In this document: in pieces, positions 34,707 through 41,927 of the stretch | Numbering within the stretch: position 1 is the stretch's first letter | How the letters are laid out: the number at the start of each line of letters is the position of its first letter | Assembly (NCBI RefSeq): GCF_022479115.1 | Contig: NZ_CP092497.1 | Span: 9,486,001 to 9,550,000 of the forward strand | Direction of reading: 5' to 3' | From: Amycolatopsis sp. EV170708-02-1 | GTDB lineage: Bacteria > Actinomycetota > Actinomycetes > Mycobacteriales > Pseudonocardiaceae | DNA: 64,000 nucleotides | Position numbers and translations under genes: made by a program | Notes under the pieces: model-generated | Seen by the model: only the letters and a program-made list of their open reading frames with translations | Database searches by the model: none | Told to the model about the DNA's origin: nothing

Positions 34707-35642
34707 TCAGAAAATTTCCCGGCGCAGGCGCCATTTTTCGAGAATCGCGGCGACTTCGCCGCGCTCGCCGCCGGTCAGCGGGCGGCTCGGCGGCCGGACG
34801 TCGGCGCGGCACAAACCCAGCTGTGCCAAGGCTTCCTTCACCACGCTCACGTTGTTGGCGTTGCCGTCCGCGGCCCGCAGCTCCTCGAACGGCCGGATCC
34901 GCTCCCAGATCGCCATCGCCCCGGTGAAGTCGCCGTCCCGCAACGCACGGAACATCTCCAGCGAGAGCTCTGGCGCGACGTTCACCAGCCCTGAGGTGAA
35001 CCCGATCGCGCCGACGGCGAAGTAACCCGGCGCGGACAGCTCCGCCAGCCCGGCGATCCACACGAAGCGATCGATCCCCGCGTCCCGCGCCACCGAGGCG
35101 AAGCGCACCGGATCCGGCACCGCGTACTTCACGCCGATGACGTTCTCCGCGGCGTCGGCGAGCGCTGCCAGCCGCTCACCATCGATTCGCGCGTCGCGCA
35201 CGTACAGCACGACACCCAGCTCCGGGACCGCCGCCGCGATGGCGCGGTGGTACTCGACCCAGCCCTCCGCCGAGACGTACGGATGCACCGGCTGATGGAT
35301 CATGACCAGGCCGGCGCCCGCGTCCCGGGCATGCCGCGCGGCGCCGATCGCCGTCCGGACGTCGTGCCCGACCCCGGCGATCACGCTCGCCCGTCCCGCC
35401 GCCGCCTTGACCGCCACTTCGAGACAGCGGCGCGCCTCGGCCTCGTCCAGCGCGTAGAACTCGCCGGTGTTCCCGTTCGGCGTCACGGCCTCGACCCCGG
35501 CGGTGACCACCCGGTCGACGAGGTGCGCGTAGGTCTCGGAATCCACGGCGCCGTCGGCGTCGAACGGGGTCACCGGGATGGCCACGACCCCGGACAGCCG
35601 CCGTTTCCGCTCGTCGAACCGGAGAGAGGAGGTCACTGGCAT
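34707..35642 (-). CDS. Dihydrodipicolinate synthase-family aldolase
   Basis: A 311-residue class I aldolase of the DapA/N-acetylneuraminate lyase group. The Schiff-base lysine is in IGVKYAVPDPVR near residue 170. The substrate-carboxylate loop reads TPNGNTGEFYALD near residue 54, instead of the GTTGE of biosynthetic DapA. The usual YNRP is replaced by VLYVRDAR. It is therefore probably not lysine biosynthesis but a sugar-acid or keto-acid aldolase/dehydratase. The gene stands alone, with an AT-rich stretch (TGATATATGATG) right before its start that may hold a leaderless promoter or an operator. Confidence 0.85.
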   Translation of the reverse strand: MPVTSSLRFDERKRRLSGVVAIPVTPFDADGAVDSETYAHLVDRVVTAGVEAVTPNGNTGEFYALDEAEARRCLEVAVKAAAGRASVIAGVGHDVRTAIGAARHARDAGAGLVMIHQPVHPYVSAEGWVEYHRAIAAAVPELGVVLYVRDARIDGERLAALADAAENVIGVKYAVPDPVRFASVARDAGIDRFVWIAGLAELSAPGYFAVGAIGFTSGLVNVAPELSLEMFRALRDGDFTGAMAIWERIRPFEELRAADGNANNVSVVKEALAQLGLCRADVRPPSRPLTGGERGEVAAILEKWRLRREIF

Positions 35643-35750
35643 GTCCGATCTGATATATGATGTGACGTCTCAACGGTAGCATGACGGGACGGTTGTCCTG
35701 AGATTTGGGACACGTGGCCGGACGGGTCGTGAGTGGCCGGGTCGAGTGTG

Positions 35751-35851
35751 GAGGATTTGGGACGTTGAGCGTCCCGAATCCTCCGTTGATCAAGGTCATG
35801 TCGAGCGGGGAGGATTCCGGACACTGAACGTCCGAAATCCTCCCCGCTCGA
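35751..35851. repeat. Two adjacent intergenic hairpins of the GAGGATTTCGGGAC type
   Basis: The first hairpin has arms 35751-35764 and 35770-35783 (14 bp, one mismatch). The second has arms 35801-35822 and 35830-35851 (22 bp, one mismatch). Both contain GGATT-x-CGGGAC-like sequence, and a shorter form lies at 19705. They sit between the DapA-like gene promoter and the 3' end of the chitinase gene, so at least the second probably terminates chitinase transcription. Confidence 0.8.
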
Positions 35852-35865
35852 CCGGCCCCGGGACC

Positions 35866-36954
35866 TCAGCCGAAGTACGAAGCGAAGTTCTTCGAGAACT
35901 CCCAGCCGCCGAACTTGTCCCAGTTGATCGACCAGGTCATCAGCCCGCGCAGGGCCGGGAAGGTGCTGTGCGGCTGGTAGGTGCCGCAGCCGCTCCCCTT
36001 CGTCAGGCAGTCCAGCGAAGCGCGCACGTCCGCCGGGGTCGTATGCCCGTTGCCCGCCGACGGCGACGCAGGCAGGCCGATCGCGACCTGTTCCGGTTTC
36101 AGCGCGGGGAACACGTTCGCCGCGTCGCCCGCGACGGGGAAGCCGGTGAGCACCATGTCGGTCATCGCCGTGTGGAAGTCCGCGGTCCCCATCGTGTGGT
36201 ACTGGCCGTCGAGTCCCATGATCGGGCCGGAGTTGTAGTCCTGGACGTGCAGCACGGTCAGCGAGTCCCGCAGCGCGTGGATCACCGGTAGGTAGGCGCC
36301 GGAGCGCGGATCGGCGCTCCCGTTCGGGCCCGGCCCGTAGAACTGGTGTCCCAGCTGGACGAAGAACGTCTCCGGCGCCATCGTCAGCACGAAGTCGTTG
36401 CCGTACTTGGCTTTCAACGTCTTCAACGCGGAGATGAGGTTGACCACCACGGGCGTCTTCGGGTTCTTGAAGTCGGTGTCGCCGGGGTCGAGGGACAGCG
36501 AGTGGCCCTCGAAGTCGATGTCGATCCCGTCCAGGCCGTACTTGTCGATGATCGCGCTCGCCGAGCTGACGAACGCGTCCCGCGCGGCGGCCGTGGTCAG
36601 CCGCACCTGCCCGTTCTGGCCGCCGACGGAGATGACGACCTTCTTGCCCTTCTCCCGCTGCGCCTTGATCCCGGCGATGAACTCCGCCTCGGATTCGACG
36701 TTCGGGCATTCCGCCGCGGGGCAGAGTCCGAACCGGAGTTCGCCCGAGGTCGTGGATGTCGGTTCGGCGAAGGCGAGGTCGATGATGTCCCAGTCGTCAG
36801 GGACGTCGGCGATCCTCGTGTAGCCGGAGCCGTTCGCGAAGCTCGCGTGCAGGTAGCCGACCAGGGCGTGGGCCGGGATCGCGGCCTGTGCCGCGGCGGG
36901 CATCAGCAGGCCCAGTAAGAGGAAAACGATGCCGACGGCGGCTTTCCGGCGCAT
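35866..36954 (-). CDS. Secreted chitinase, GH18
   Basis: The enzyme hydrolyses chitin outside the cell. The 362-residue protein has a signal peptide (residues 1-24, AQA-AIP) and a single GH18 catalytic domain. VVISVGGQNG lies near residue 106 and the active-site DGIDIDFEG, whose Glu is the acid, near 142. It has no binding domain. It starts at ATG 36954 with GAGGGAG upstream. A DasR-like site overlaps the promoter, fitting repression relieved by N-acetylglucosamine-6-phosphate. Confidence 0.92.
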   Translation of the reverse strand: MRRKAAVGIVFLLLGLLMPAAAQAAIPAHALVGYLHASFANGSGYTRIADVPDDWDIIDLAFAEPTSTTSGELRFGLCPAAECPNVESEAEFIAGIKAQREKGKKVVISVGGQNGQVRLTTAAARDAFVSSASAIIDKYGLDGIDIDFEGHSLSLDPGDTDFKNPKTPVVVNLISALKTLKAKYGNDFVLTMAPETFFVQLGHQFYGPGPNGSADPRSGAYLPVIHALRDSLTVLHVQDYNSGPIMGLDGQYHTMGTADFHTAMTDMVLTGFPVAGDAANVFPALKPEQVAIGLPASPSAGNGHTTPADVRASLDCLTKGSGCGTYQPHSTFPALRGLMTWSINWDKFGGWEFSKNFASYFG

Positions 36955-36993
36955 GGGGACTCCCTCGGATGTGGTTCAGGTCACGTCAAGGAT

Positions 36994-37021
36994 TGGACTA
37001 GACCACTGGAGGGTTTGTCAA
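36994..37021 (-). promoter_or_regulatory. DasR-like site and promoter of the chitinase gene
   Basis: On the minus strand a -35 TTGACA (37021-37016) is followed at about 18 bp by TCCAAT/TAGTCC-type -10 sequence. TGGACTAGACCA (plus strand 36994-37005) differs from the DasR element TGGTCTAGACCA by one base and overlaps the -10 region, the right place for repression. Confidence 0.65.
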
Positions 37022-37060
37022 GAAATAACCGGAACTCGTCCGGTTTTGTCGCCGCCGTAC

Positions 37061-37097
37061 GGAGTTGTCCACACGTGAACAACCTGTGGACAACTCC
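37061..37097. terminator. Hairpin that contains two inverted DnaA-box-like sequences
   Basis: GGAGTTGTCCAC (37061-37072) pairs with GTGGACAACTCC (37086-37097). The loop is 13 bases. Each arm carries TTGTCCACA (37065-37073 and, reversed, 37085-37093), the actinobacterial DnaA box. It lies 14 bases after the stop of the heme-degrading-domain gene, so termination is the simplest role. Confidence 0.6.
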
Positions 37098-37110
37098 GCG
37101 GAAGGTCCAT

Positions 37111-37590
37111 TTAGGACGCTGCGGCGAGGAAGATCTCCAGCTGCTCGACGACGAACGCGTGATCGTCGGCCTGAGGCAGTCCCGAGACGCCGACGGTGCC
37201 GACCGGGCCCACGCCCTCGACGATCACCGGGAACACGCCGCCGTGCGCGGCGTACAGGTCCGGGTCGAGGCGGGAGTCCGCTTCGAACGTCGTGCCCTTC
37301 GCGCGGAACTGCTCGCCGACGAAGAACGAGCTGTGCCCGTATCGGTCGACGACGCGGCTCTTGCGGTCGATCCACGCGTCGTTGTCGGCCGAGGTGCCCG
37401 GCAACGCGGCGTGGAACAGGCGCTGTCCGCCGCGGCGCACGGAGACCGTCACCGGGAGGGCGCGGTCCCGTGCCGCCGCGAGCAGGTGGGCGCCCAGCTC
37501 CAGCGCGGTCTCGTTGTCGAACCGGCGGAAGACCAGGCGCTCCTCCTGTGCGGCCAGGACGGCCAGGGTGTCATCGCTCATGGCACCCAT
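37111..37590 (-). CDS. UPF0303 / heme-degrading-domain protein
   Basis: A 159-residue protein of the HbpS/GlcG-like fold, annotated in databases as heme-degrading domain or UPF0303. Visible patterns are ALPVTVSVRRGGQRLFHAALPGTS near residue 45 (family beta strand and loop), SRVVDRYGHSSFFVGE and LYAAHGGVFPVIVEGVGPVG. Some relatives bind heme or cobalamin, but function in this subgroup is not known. The start is ATG 37590 or ATG 37581. Confidence 0.8.
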   Translation of the reverse strand: MGAMSDDTLAVLAAQEERLVFRRFDNETALELGAHLLAAARDRALPVTVSVRRGGQRLFHAALPGTSADNDAWIDRKSRVVDRYGHSSFFVGEQFRAKGTTFEADSRLDPDLYAAHGGVFPVIVEGVGPVGTVGVSGLPQADDHAFVVEQLEIFLAAAS

Positions 37591-37614
37591 TAAATCAACG
37601 CTGTTGTGTAATGG

Positions 37615-38844
37615 CTAGCGAAGGGCGTCCAGCGCGAAGGCGGCGTACATCGCCACGCCGTTGGCCATCGCGTCCTCGTCGAAGACCACCCGGTTCGAGT
37701 GGTTCGCCTCCACCGTGGCCAGGTCGGCGTCGGGCGGGCAGGCCCCCAGGAACGCGAACGCGCCCGGCACCCGCTGCAGGACGTAGGAGAAGTCCTCCGC
37801 GCCCATCACCGGGTTCTCCATGACCTCGGAGTTGCCGGCGCCGAGGACCTCGGCCGCCAGCTCCAGCACCCGGGCCGCGACCTGGGGATCGTTCACCGTG
37901 ACGGGGTAGCCGGGGAGGACCTCGGCGCTCACCTTGACGCCGTGCGCCGCGCCGACCGCCTCGCACACCCGCGGCAGTTCCTCGCGCACGAACGCCTGCG
38001 TCCGCTCGGACAGCGTGCGGATCGTGCCCTCCAGGAACGCCGTCTCCGGGATGATGTTCGTCGTCGTACCGGTCTCGATGCGGGTCACCGACACCACCGC
38101 GGGCTCGAACACGCTGACCTTGCGGGTCACCATCGTCTGCAGCGCGCCCACCATCGCGGCCGCCGCCGGCACCGGGTCGATCGCCTGGTGCGGCGCCGAG
38201 CCGTGCCCGCCCCGGCCGGTGACGGTGACGTGGAAGCTGTTCGCCGACGCCATGATCGGACCCGGCCGCGTCTGCACGACGCCGGCCGCGGCCGAGGTGA
38301 AGATGTGCAGGCCGAACGCCTTTTCGACGCGTTCGCCCGCGGCGTCCAGCACACCCTCGTGGATCATGTGGCGCGCGCCGTGCTCGCCTTCCTCGCCGGG
38401 CTGGAACATGAACACCACCGACCCGGCCAGCTCGTCGGCGTGCTCGCAGAGCAGCCGCGCGGCCGACGCCAGCATCGCGACGTGGGTGTCGTGCCCGCAG
38501 GCATGCATCGCGCCGTCGTCTTCGGAGGCGAAGCCGAGCCCGGTGTCCTCGTGCAGCGGCAGCGCGTCCATGTCGCCGCGGAGCAGGATCGCCGGGCCCG
38601 GCTTCCCGCCGCGGAGGACGGCGGTCAGCGAGGTGGTCGATTTGCCCTCGGTGATCTCCAGCGGCAGGCCATCGAGGGCGGCTTTGATCGAGGCCTGGGT
38701 CTTCGGCAAGTGGAGGCCGATCTCCGGATTCCGGTGGATCTCCCGGCGGAGCTCTACGGTTTTCGTCTGGAGGGCGCGGGCCTCGGCCAGCAATCCGGCG
38801 AAGCGCGCGTCGGGGAGGGTGGGCAGGTCGGTGGGTCCGGTCAT
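37615..38844 (-). CDS. M20 family metallo-aminoacylase/amidohydrolase
   Basis: A 409-residue zinc hydrolase that removes an acyl or amide group from amino acid conjugates. Metal-binding motifs are HACGHDTH near residue 110 and GEEGEHGARHM near 148. The dimerisation domain includes HGSAPHQAIDP. Such enzymes cleave N-acyl amino acids, hippurate or indole-acetyl-amino acids; the substrate here is unknown. ATG 38844 (MTGPTDLPTLPD) gives a start typical of the family; the longer frame reads into the divergent gene. Confidence 0.9.
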   Translation of the reverse strand: MTGPTDLPTLPDARFAGLLAEARALQTKTVELRREIHRNPEIGLHLPKTQASIKAALDGLPLEITEGKSTTSLTAVLRGGKPGPAILLRGDMDALPLHEDTGLGFASEDDGAMHACGHDTHVAMLASAARLLCEHADELAGSVVFMFQPGEEGEHGARHMIHEGVLDAAGERVEKAFGLHIFTSAAAGVVQTRPGPIMASANSFHVTVTGRGGHGSAPHQAIDPVPAAAAMVGALQTMVTRKVSVFEPAVVSVTRIETGTTTNIIPETAFLEGTIRTLSERTQAFVREELPRVCEAVGAAHGVKVSAEVLPGYPVTVNDPQVAARVLELAAEVLGAGNSEVMENPVMGAEDFSYVLQRVPGAFAFLGACPPDADLATVEANHSNRVVFDEDAMANGVAMYAAFALDALR

Positions 38845-38920
38845 GTCTCGATAGTGGCGCATGCGGCGCTTCGGGCGCACCGTGCGTGCGTTCCGAATGC
38901 GGGCGGAATACGGTGTGCGC

Positions 38921-39403
38921 ATGGCGGTGCAAGAGCCGATCACGGGGTTCGCGGTGGCCGTGGTGCGGGAGGACGGTCGGTGGCGGTGCAGTTCCCTTGA
39001 TCCGGGGGCGCTCGGCGAGCTCGACGCTGCGATCACCGAGCTGGGCAAACTGCGTTCGACAGGGGCCGCGTTCGGGCTGCTGGCGGTGGACGACGAGTTC
39101 TTCGTGATCGTCCGGCCGAGCCCGAGAGGCCCGTCGCTGCTGCTGTCCGACGCCGCCGCGGCGCTCGACTACGACATCGCCGCCGACGTCCTCGACGTGC
39201 TGAGAGTCGACCCGCCGGACGAGGACGACGACGCGGTCTGGCCGGAAGGCGACCTGGAGATCCTGTCCGATCTCGGACTGCCCGGGGCCGAGCTGCAGGT
39301 GATCGTCGGCGAGGTCGACCTCTATCCGGACGAACAGCTCCAGATGGTCGCGCAGCGGTGCGGGTTCGCCGCCGAGTTCACGAAGATCCTGGACGAGATC
39401 TGA
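38921..39403 (+). CDS. tRNA adenosine deaminase-associated protein
   Basis: A 160-residue acidic protein found in Actinobacteria directly before tadA. It opens with TGFAVAVVREDGRWRCSSLD and has the long acidic stretch PPDEDDDAVWPEGD before LEILSDLGLP. The role is unknown, perhaps assisting TadA folding or tRNA binding. The ATG 38921 is preferred over earlier GTG codons. Its 3' end overlaps the tadA frame by 46 bases. Confidence 0.88.
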   Translation: MAVQEPITGFAVAVVREDGRWRCSSLDPGALGELDAAITELGKLRSTGAAFGLLAVDDEFFVIVRPSPRGPSLLLSDAAAALDYDIAADVLDVLRVDPPDEDDDAVWPEGDLEILSDLGLPGAELQVIVGEVDLYPDEQLQMVAQRCGFAAEFTKILDEI

Positions 39404-39879
39404 GCCCCGCAGCCTCCGCCGCCGACATCGCCGCCGTCCGGGCGGCGATCGTCGCGGCGCGAGGTGCGGGCGAAGACGTGCCGATCGGTGCCGTCGTCCT
39501 GGCGCCGGACGGGACCCCGCTCGCTTCCGCGCGCAACGCCCGCGAAGAACTCGGCGACCCGACGGCGCACGCGGAGATCCTCGCGCTGCGGGCCGCGTCC
39601 GAGATCTACGGCGACGGTTGGCGGCTCGAAGGCTGCACGCTCGCGGTGACACTGGAGCCGTGCACGATGTGCGCCGGCGCCCTCGTGATGGCCCGGGTCG
39701 CGAAGGTCGTCTTCGGCGCCTGGGAGCCCAAGACCGGGGCCGTGGGGTCGCTGTGGGACGTCGTCCGCGACCGGCGGCTCAGCCACCGCGCGGAAGTCGT
39801 CGGCGGGGTGCTGGAGGCCGAATGCGCGGCCCTGCTCGAAGACTTCTTCCACGGCCAACGGGGTAACCGCACCGGGTGA
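39358..39879 (+). CDS. tadA: tRNA-specific adenosine deaminase
   Basis: TadA deaminates the wobble adenosine of tRNA-Arg(ACG) to inosine and is essential in most bacteria. The zinc site is intact: TAHAEILALR with His and catalytic Glu, and EPCTMCAGALV with the two cysteines. GTG 39358 lies inside the previous gene and adds 14 residues before the usual N-terminus; no later ATG, GTG or TTG fits, and CTG 39400 would be the only close alternative. Overlap with the associated-protein gene suggests coupling. Confidence 0.92.
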   Translation: MRVRRRVHEDPGRDLSPAASAADIAAVRAAIVAARGAGEDVPIGAVVLAPDGTPLASARNAREELGDPTAHAEILALRAASEIYGDGWRLEGCTLAVTLEPCTMCAGALVMARVAKVVFGAWEPKTGAVGSLWDVVRDRRLSHRAEVVGGVLEAECAALLEDFFHGQRGNRTG

Positions 39880-39964
39880 AGGATGTGTCGTACCCGGCGT
39901 CACGGGTAACCCTCCGGACAGGCGGCCGCAGACGGTGGCCGCAGTCGAAGGAGGAACATCCGCC

Positions 39965-40171
39965 ATGAGCGTTTTCGACAAGGCGAAGGACAAGGCCGAG
40001 CAGGCCATCGGCGCCGCCAAGGAGAAGCTCGGCGAGAAGACCGGCAACCAGGACCTCGCGAACTCCGGCCGGGCCGACCAGACCAAGGGCGAGGTCAAGG
40101 AGGCCGGGCACGACCTCCGCGACCGCGCGGAAGGCGGCGTGCAGGACCTCAAGGACAAGTTCAACAAGTAG
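39965..40171 (+). CDS. CsbD family stress protein
   Basis: A 68-residue hydrophilic protein rich in Lys, Asp and Glu, with the CsbD pattern FDKAKDKAEQAIGAAKEKLG, then GRADQTKGEVKEAGHDLRDR. CsbD-like proteins are often induced by general stress and have no fixed structure; the function is unknown. ATG 39965 has AAGGAGG at ideal distance, so the longer frame is rejected. Confidence 0.93.
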   Translation: MSVFDKAKDKAEQAIGAAKEKLGEKTGNQDLANSGRADQTKGEVKEAGHDLRDRAEGGVQDLKDKFNK

Positions 40172-40182
40172 TCGCGAACGCA

Positions 40183-40214
40183 GAAGAGCCGGTCTCCGTG
40201 GAGACCGGCTCTTC
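40183..40214. terminator. 15-bp hairpin between csbD and tRNA-Ser
   Basis: GAAGAGCCGGTCTCC (40183-40197) is followed by its reverse complement at 40200-40214. It follows the CsbD gene stop by 11 bases and the tRNA 3' end by 4 bases, so it can serve both strands. Confidence 0.9.
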
Positions 40215-40218
40215 GCTG

Positions 40219-40306
40219 CGGTGGCGGTGGGATTTGAACCCACGGACGGGTATTAACCGTCACACGATTTCGAGTCGTGCTCCTTCGGCCGCTCGGACAC
40301 GCCACC
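40219..40306 (-). tRNA. tRNA-Ser (CGA)
   Basis: An 88-base type II tRNA read from the minus strand. The acceptor arms GGTGGCG and CGCCACC pair fully, and the discriminator is G as usual for serine. The anticodon stem-loop ACGACTCGAAATCGT gives CGA, a long variable arm follows, and the T loop is TTCAAAT. CCA is not encoded. It decodes UCG. Confidence 0.97.
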
Positions 40307-40348
40307 GCCGAGAACAATACCGGAGGGCCTTCCGGTGTCTTCAGGGGG

Positions 40349-40894
40349 TCAAGAAAGCTGCGCGGTGATCTCGTCGATCGCCGCCGTCTGGTTCTCCACG
40401 ATCTCCTGTGCCAGCGCTTTCGTCTCGGCGTGCTCGCCGGAGGAGAGCACCGTCTTGGCCATCGCGACGCCGTTGCGCAGATGCTCGGCCATCAGCGGCA
40501 GCCACACCTTGTCGAATTCGGCGCCGGTCAGGTTCTGCAGCGACGCGACCTGCCCTTCGGTGATCATCCCCGGCATCGCGTGCCCGGCGTGGCCCGCCGC
40601 GGGGAGCACGGCCGCGTTCCACGACTGGAGCCAGGCGGTCATCGTCTGGACTTCGGCCGACTCGGCCTTGACGATCTTGGCCGCGGTGGCCTTCACATAC
40701 TCGGAAGCCGACCGTTCCGAAGCCAGGTTCGCGACCTGGATCGACTGCTGGTGGTGCGGCACCATCTGCTGGGAGAAGGTGATGTCGGCCTGGTTGGCAC
40801 CCGGTGTCGCCGGGGCGGCGCCCGTGGCCGTCGAGCAGCCCGCGAGCACCCAGGCGACCAGCACGAACAGGGCCATCGGCAGTCGCCGTCGCAT
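40349..40894 (-). CDS. DUF305 lipoprotein
   Basis: A 181-residue secreted lipoprotein with signal peptide and lipobox VLAGC near residue 19. It contains two ferritin-like DUF305 halves with the His motifs MVPHHQQSIQVANLA and MAEHLRNGVAMAKTV, plus GHAGHAMPGM. DUF305 proteins occur near copper resistance genes and may bind metal, but no metal gene is adjacent. ATG 40894 follows GGAGG by 6 bases, so the start is secure. It is divergent from the LEH-type gene. Confidence 0.9.
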   Translation of the reverse strand: MRRRLPMALFVLVAWVLAGCSTATGAAPATPGANQADITFSQQMVPHHQQSIQVANLASERSASEYVKATAAKIVKAESAEVQTMTAWLQSWNAAVLPAAGHAGHAMPGMITEGQVASLQNLTGAEFDKVWLPLMAEHLRNGVAMAKTVLSSGEHAETKALAQEIVENQTAAIDEITAQLS

Positions 40895-40988
40895 CGATAC
40901 CTCCGTAGTCAGGGGAAACCGGCCCCTCTCCTCCTGTGATACGGCTGTGACCTTCCGGCGGTTCAAAATCGGATTAGCCTTGGTGGAC

Positions 40989-41453
40989 ATGACGGATCCG
41001 AAGACTGTGGTGACCGGTTTCCTGCAGGCTCTCGAAGAGCTCGACATCGACCGCGCGCTGGGCTTCGTGGCGATCGACATCGTCTATCAGAACGTCCCGC
41101 TGCCCCCGGCTCGCGGCCTTTCGGCGGTGGAGAAGCAGTTGCGCACCATGGCCCGCTACGGAAGCGGGTTCGAGGCGCGCACCCACCACATCGCCGCCGA
41201 CGGCCCGATCGTGCTCACCGAGCGCACCGACGTCCTGCGGCGCGGCGTGTGGGAGGCCGAGTTCTGGGTGTGCGGCACGTTCGAAGTGCGCGACGGCCGG
41301 ATCGTGCTGTGGCGCGACTACTTCGACTGGACGACGTTCCTCGCGGCGAGCGCGAAGGGCGCGGGCAAGGCCGCGGTCGCCGGCGCGAAGTCGCTGATCG
41401 GCAAGTACAAGGCGCGGCAGGAACTCGTGCCCGGCAAGGACGCGAAGGCGTGA
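40989..41453 (+). CDS. Limonene-1,2-epoxide hydrolase-family protein (SnoaL/NTF2-like fold)
   Basis: A 154-residue protein of the LEH group within the NTF2-like cone fold. The family triad Asp-Arg-Asp can be recognised: ALGFVAIDIVYQNVPLPP, ADGPIVLTERTDVLRR and RIVLWRDYFDW. The reaction would be epoxide hydrolysis, but natural substrates of bacterial members are mostly unknown. The tail after residue 120 (basic, KARQELVPGKDAKA) is beyond the domain. ATG 40989 follows GTGGAC; GTG 40983 is an alternative. Confidence 0.85.
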   Translation: MTDPKTVVTGFLQALEELDIDRALGFVAIDIVYQNVPLPPARGLSAVEKQLRTMARYGSGFEARTHHIAADGPIVLTERTDVLRRGVWEAEFWVCGTFEVRDGRIVLWRDYFDWTTFLAASAKGAGKAAVAGAKSLIGKYKARQELVPGKDAKA

Positions 41454-41457
41454 TTCG

Positions 41458-41529
41458 CGAGTTACGTCTCCAAGCACGCGAGATACGCCTTCGAGCACGC
41501 GAGTTCCGTCTCTGAGCACGCGAGTGCGG
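41458..41529. repeat. Three 21-bp tandem repeats
   Basis: Units begin at 41458, 41479 and 41500, each starting CGAG and ending CACG, and a fourth starts CGAGTGCGG at 41521 before decaying. The variable middle contains TACGTCT, TACGCCT or TCCGTCT. They start right after the LEH gene stop and lie between it and a convergent small membrane gene. They belong to the same family as the arrays at 12.6, 45.9 and 63.9 kb. Confidence 0.85.
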
Positions 41530-41619
41530 CGAAGCGGAAATGACACACCGCCGGTGTACGGGCTCCGTCCTCCCCCGACGGGTCCCGTGCACCGGCGGTG
41601 CGCCCCCAGTTCCCCCTGC

Positions 41620-41802
41620 TCACCCTCCCCGGTGAGCGTCGAGAAGTCCTTCGCCCAGGTCTGCCTCGCGCAAGACGGCGTCGAGCCGTGCCCCGCCGAA
41701 ATGGGCCACCGGGCGTCCGCCGCGTTTCCGGTCGCGCAGGTCGACGGCCAAGGCGATGCTCAGCAGCAGAACCAGTGCCGTACCGACGATGAGCCAGTTC
41801 AT
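41620..41802 (-). CDS. Small membrane protein
   Basis: A 60-residue protein with one N-terminal transmembrane helix (residues 3-20, WLIVGTALVLLLSIALAV), a short basic patch DLRDRKRGG and a hydrophilic C-terminus ending in LLDAHRGG. ATG 41802 has GGAGG 6 bases upstream, which makes the start convincing. Further upstream, GGCGACGTGAG (41817-41827) pairs with CTCACGTCGCC (41846-41856), a possible operator or RNA hairpin in the leader. Function unknown. Confidence 0.75.
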   Translation of the reverse strand: MNWLIVGTALVLLLSIALAVDLRDRKRGGRPVAHFGGARLDAVLREADLGEGLLDAHRGG

Positions 41803-41816
41803 CGGACACCTCCTCC

Positions 41817-41856
41817 GGCGACGTGAGGGAGGATTTGTGTCCTCGCTCACGTCGCC
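41817..41856. promoter_or_regulatory. Inverted repeat in the leader of the small membrane gene
   Basis: Arms of 11 bases, GGCGACGTGAG and CTCACGTCGCC, are separated by 18 bases. They lie immediately upstream of the ribosome-binding site of 41620..41802, so either an operator or an attenuating RNA stem is possible. Confidence 0.45.
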
Positions 41857-41927
41857 AAAGGTAGCTCCGGAAATGCCGGGTTGTACCCGGACTTGAGGTT
41901 CATTTAAGGCAGCGGAACACCAATGGG

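Noticed and set aside
37061..37097. Replication origin
   Set aside because: Only two DnaA boxes are present, with no dnaA, dnaN, parA or parB genes and no AT-rich unwinding region.
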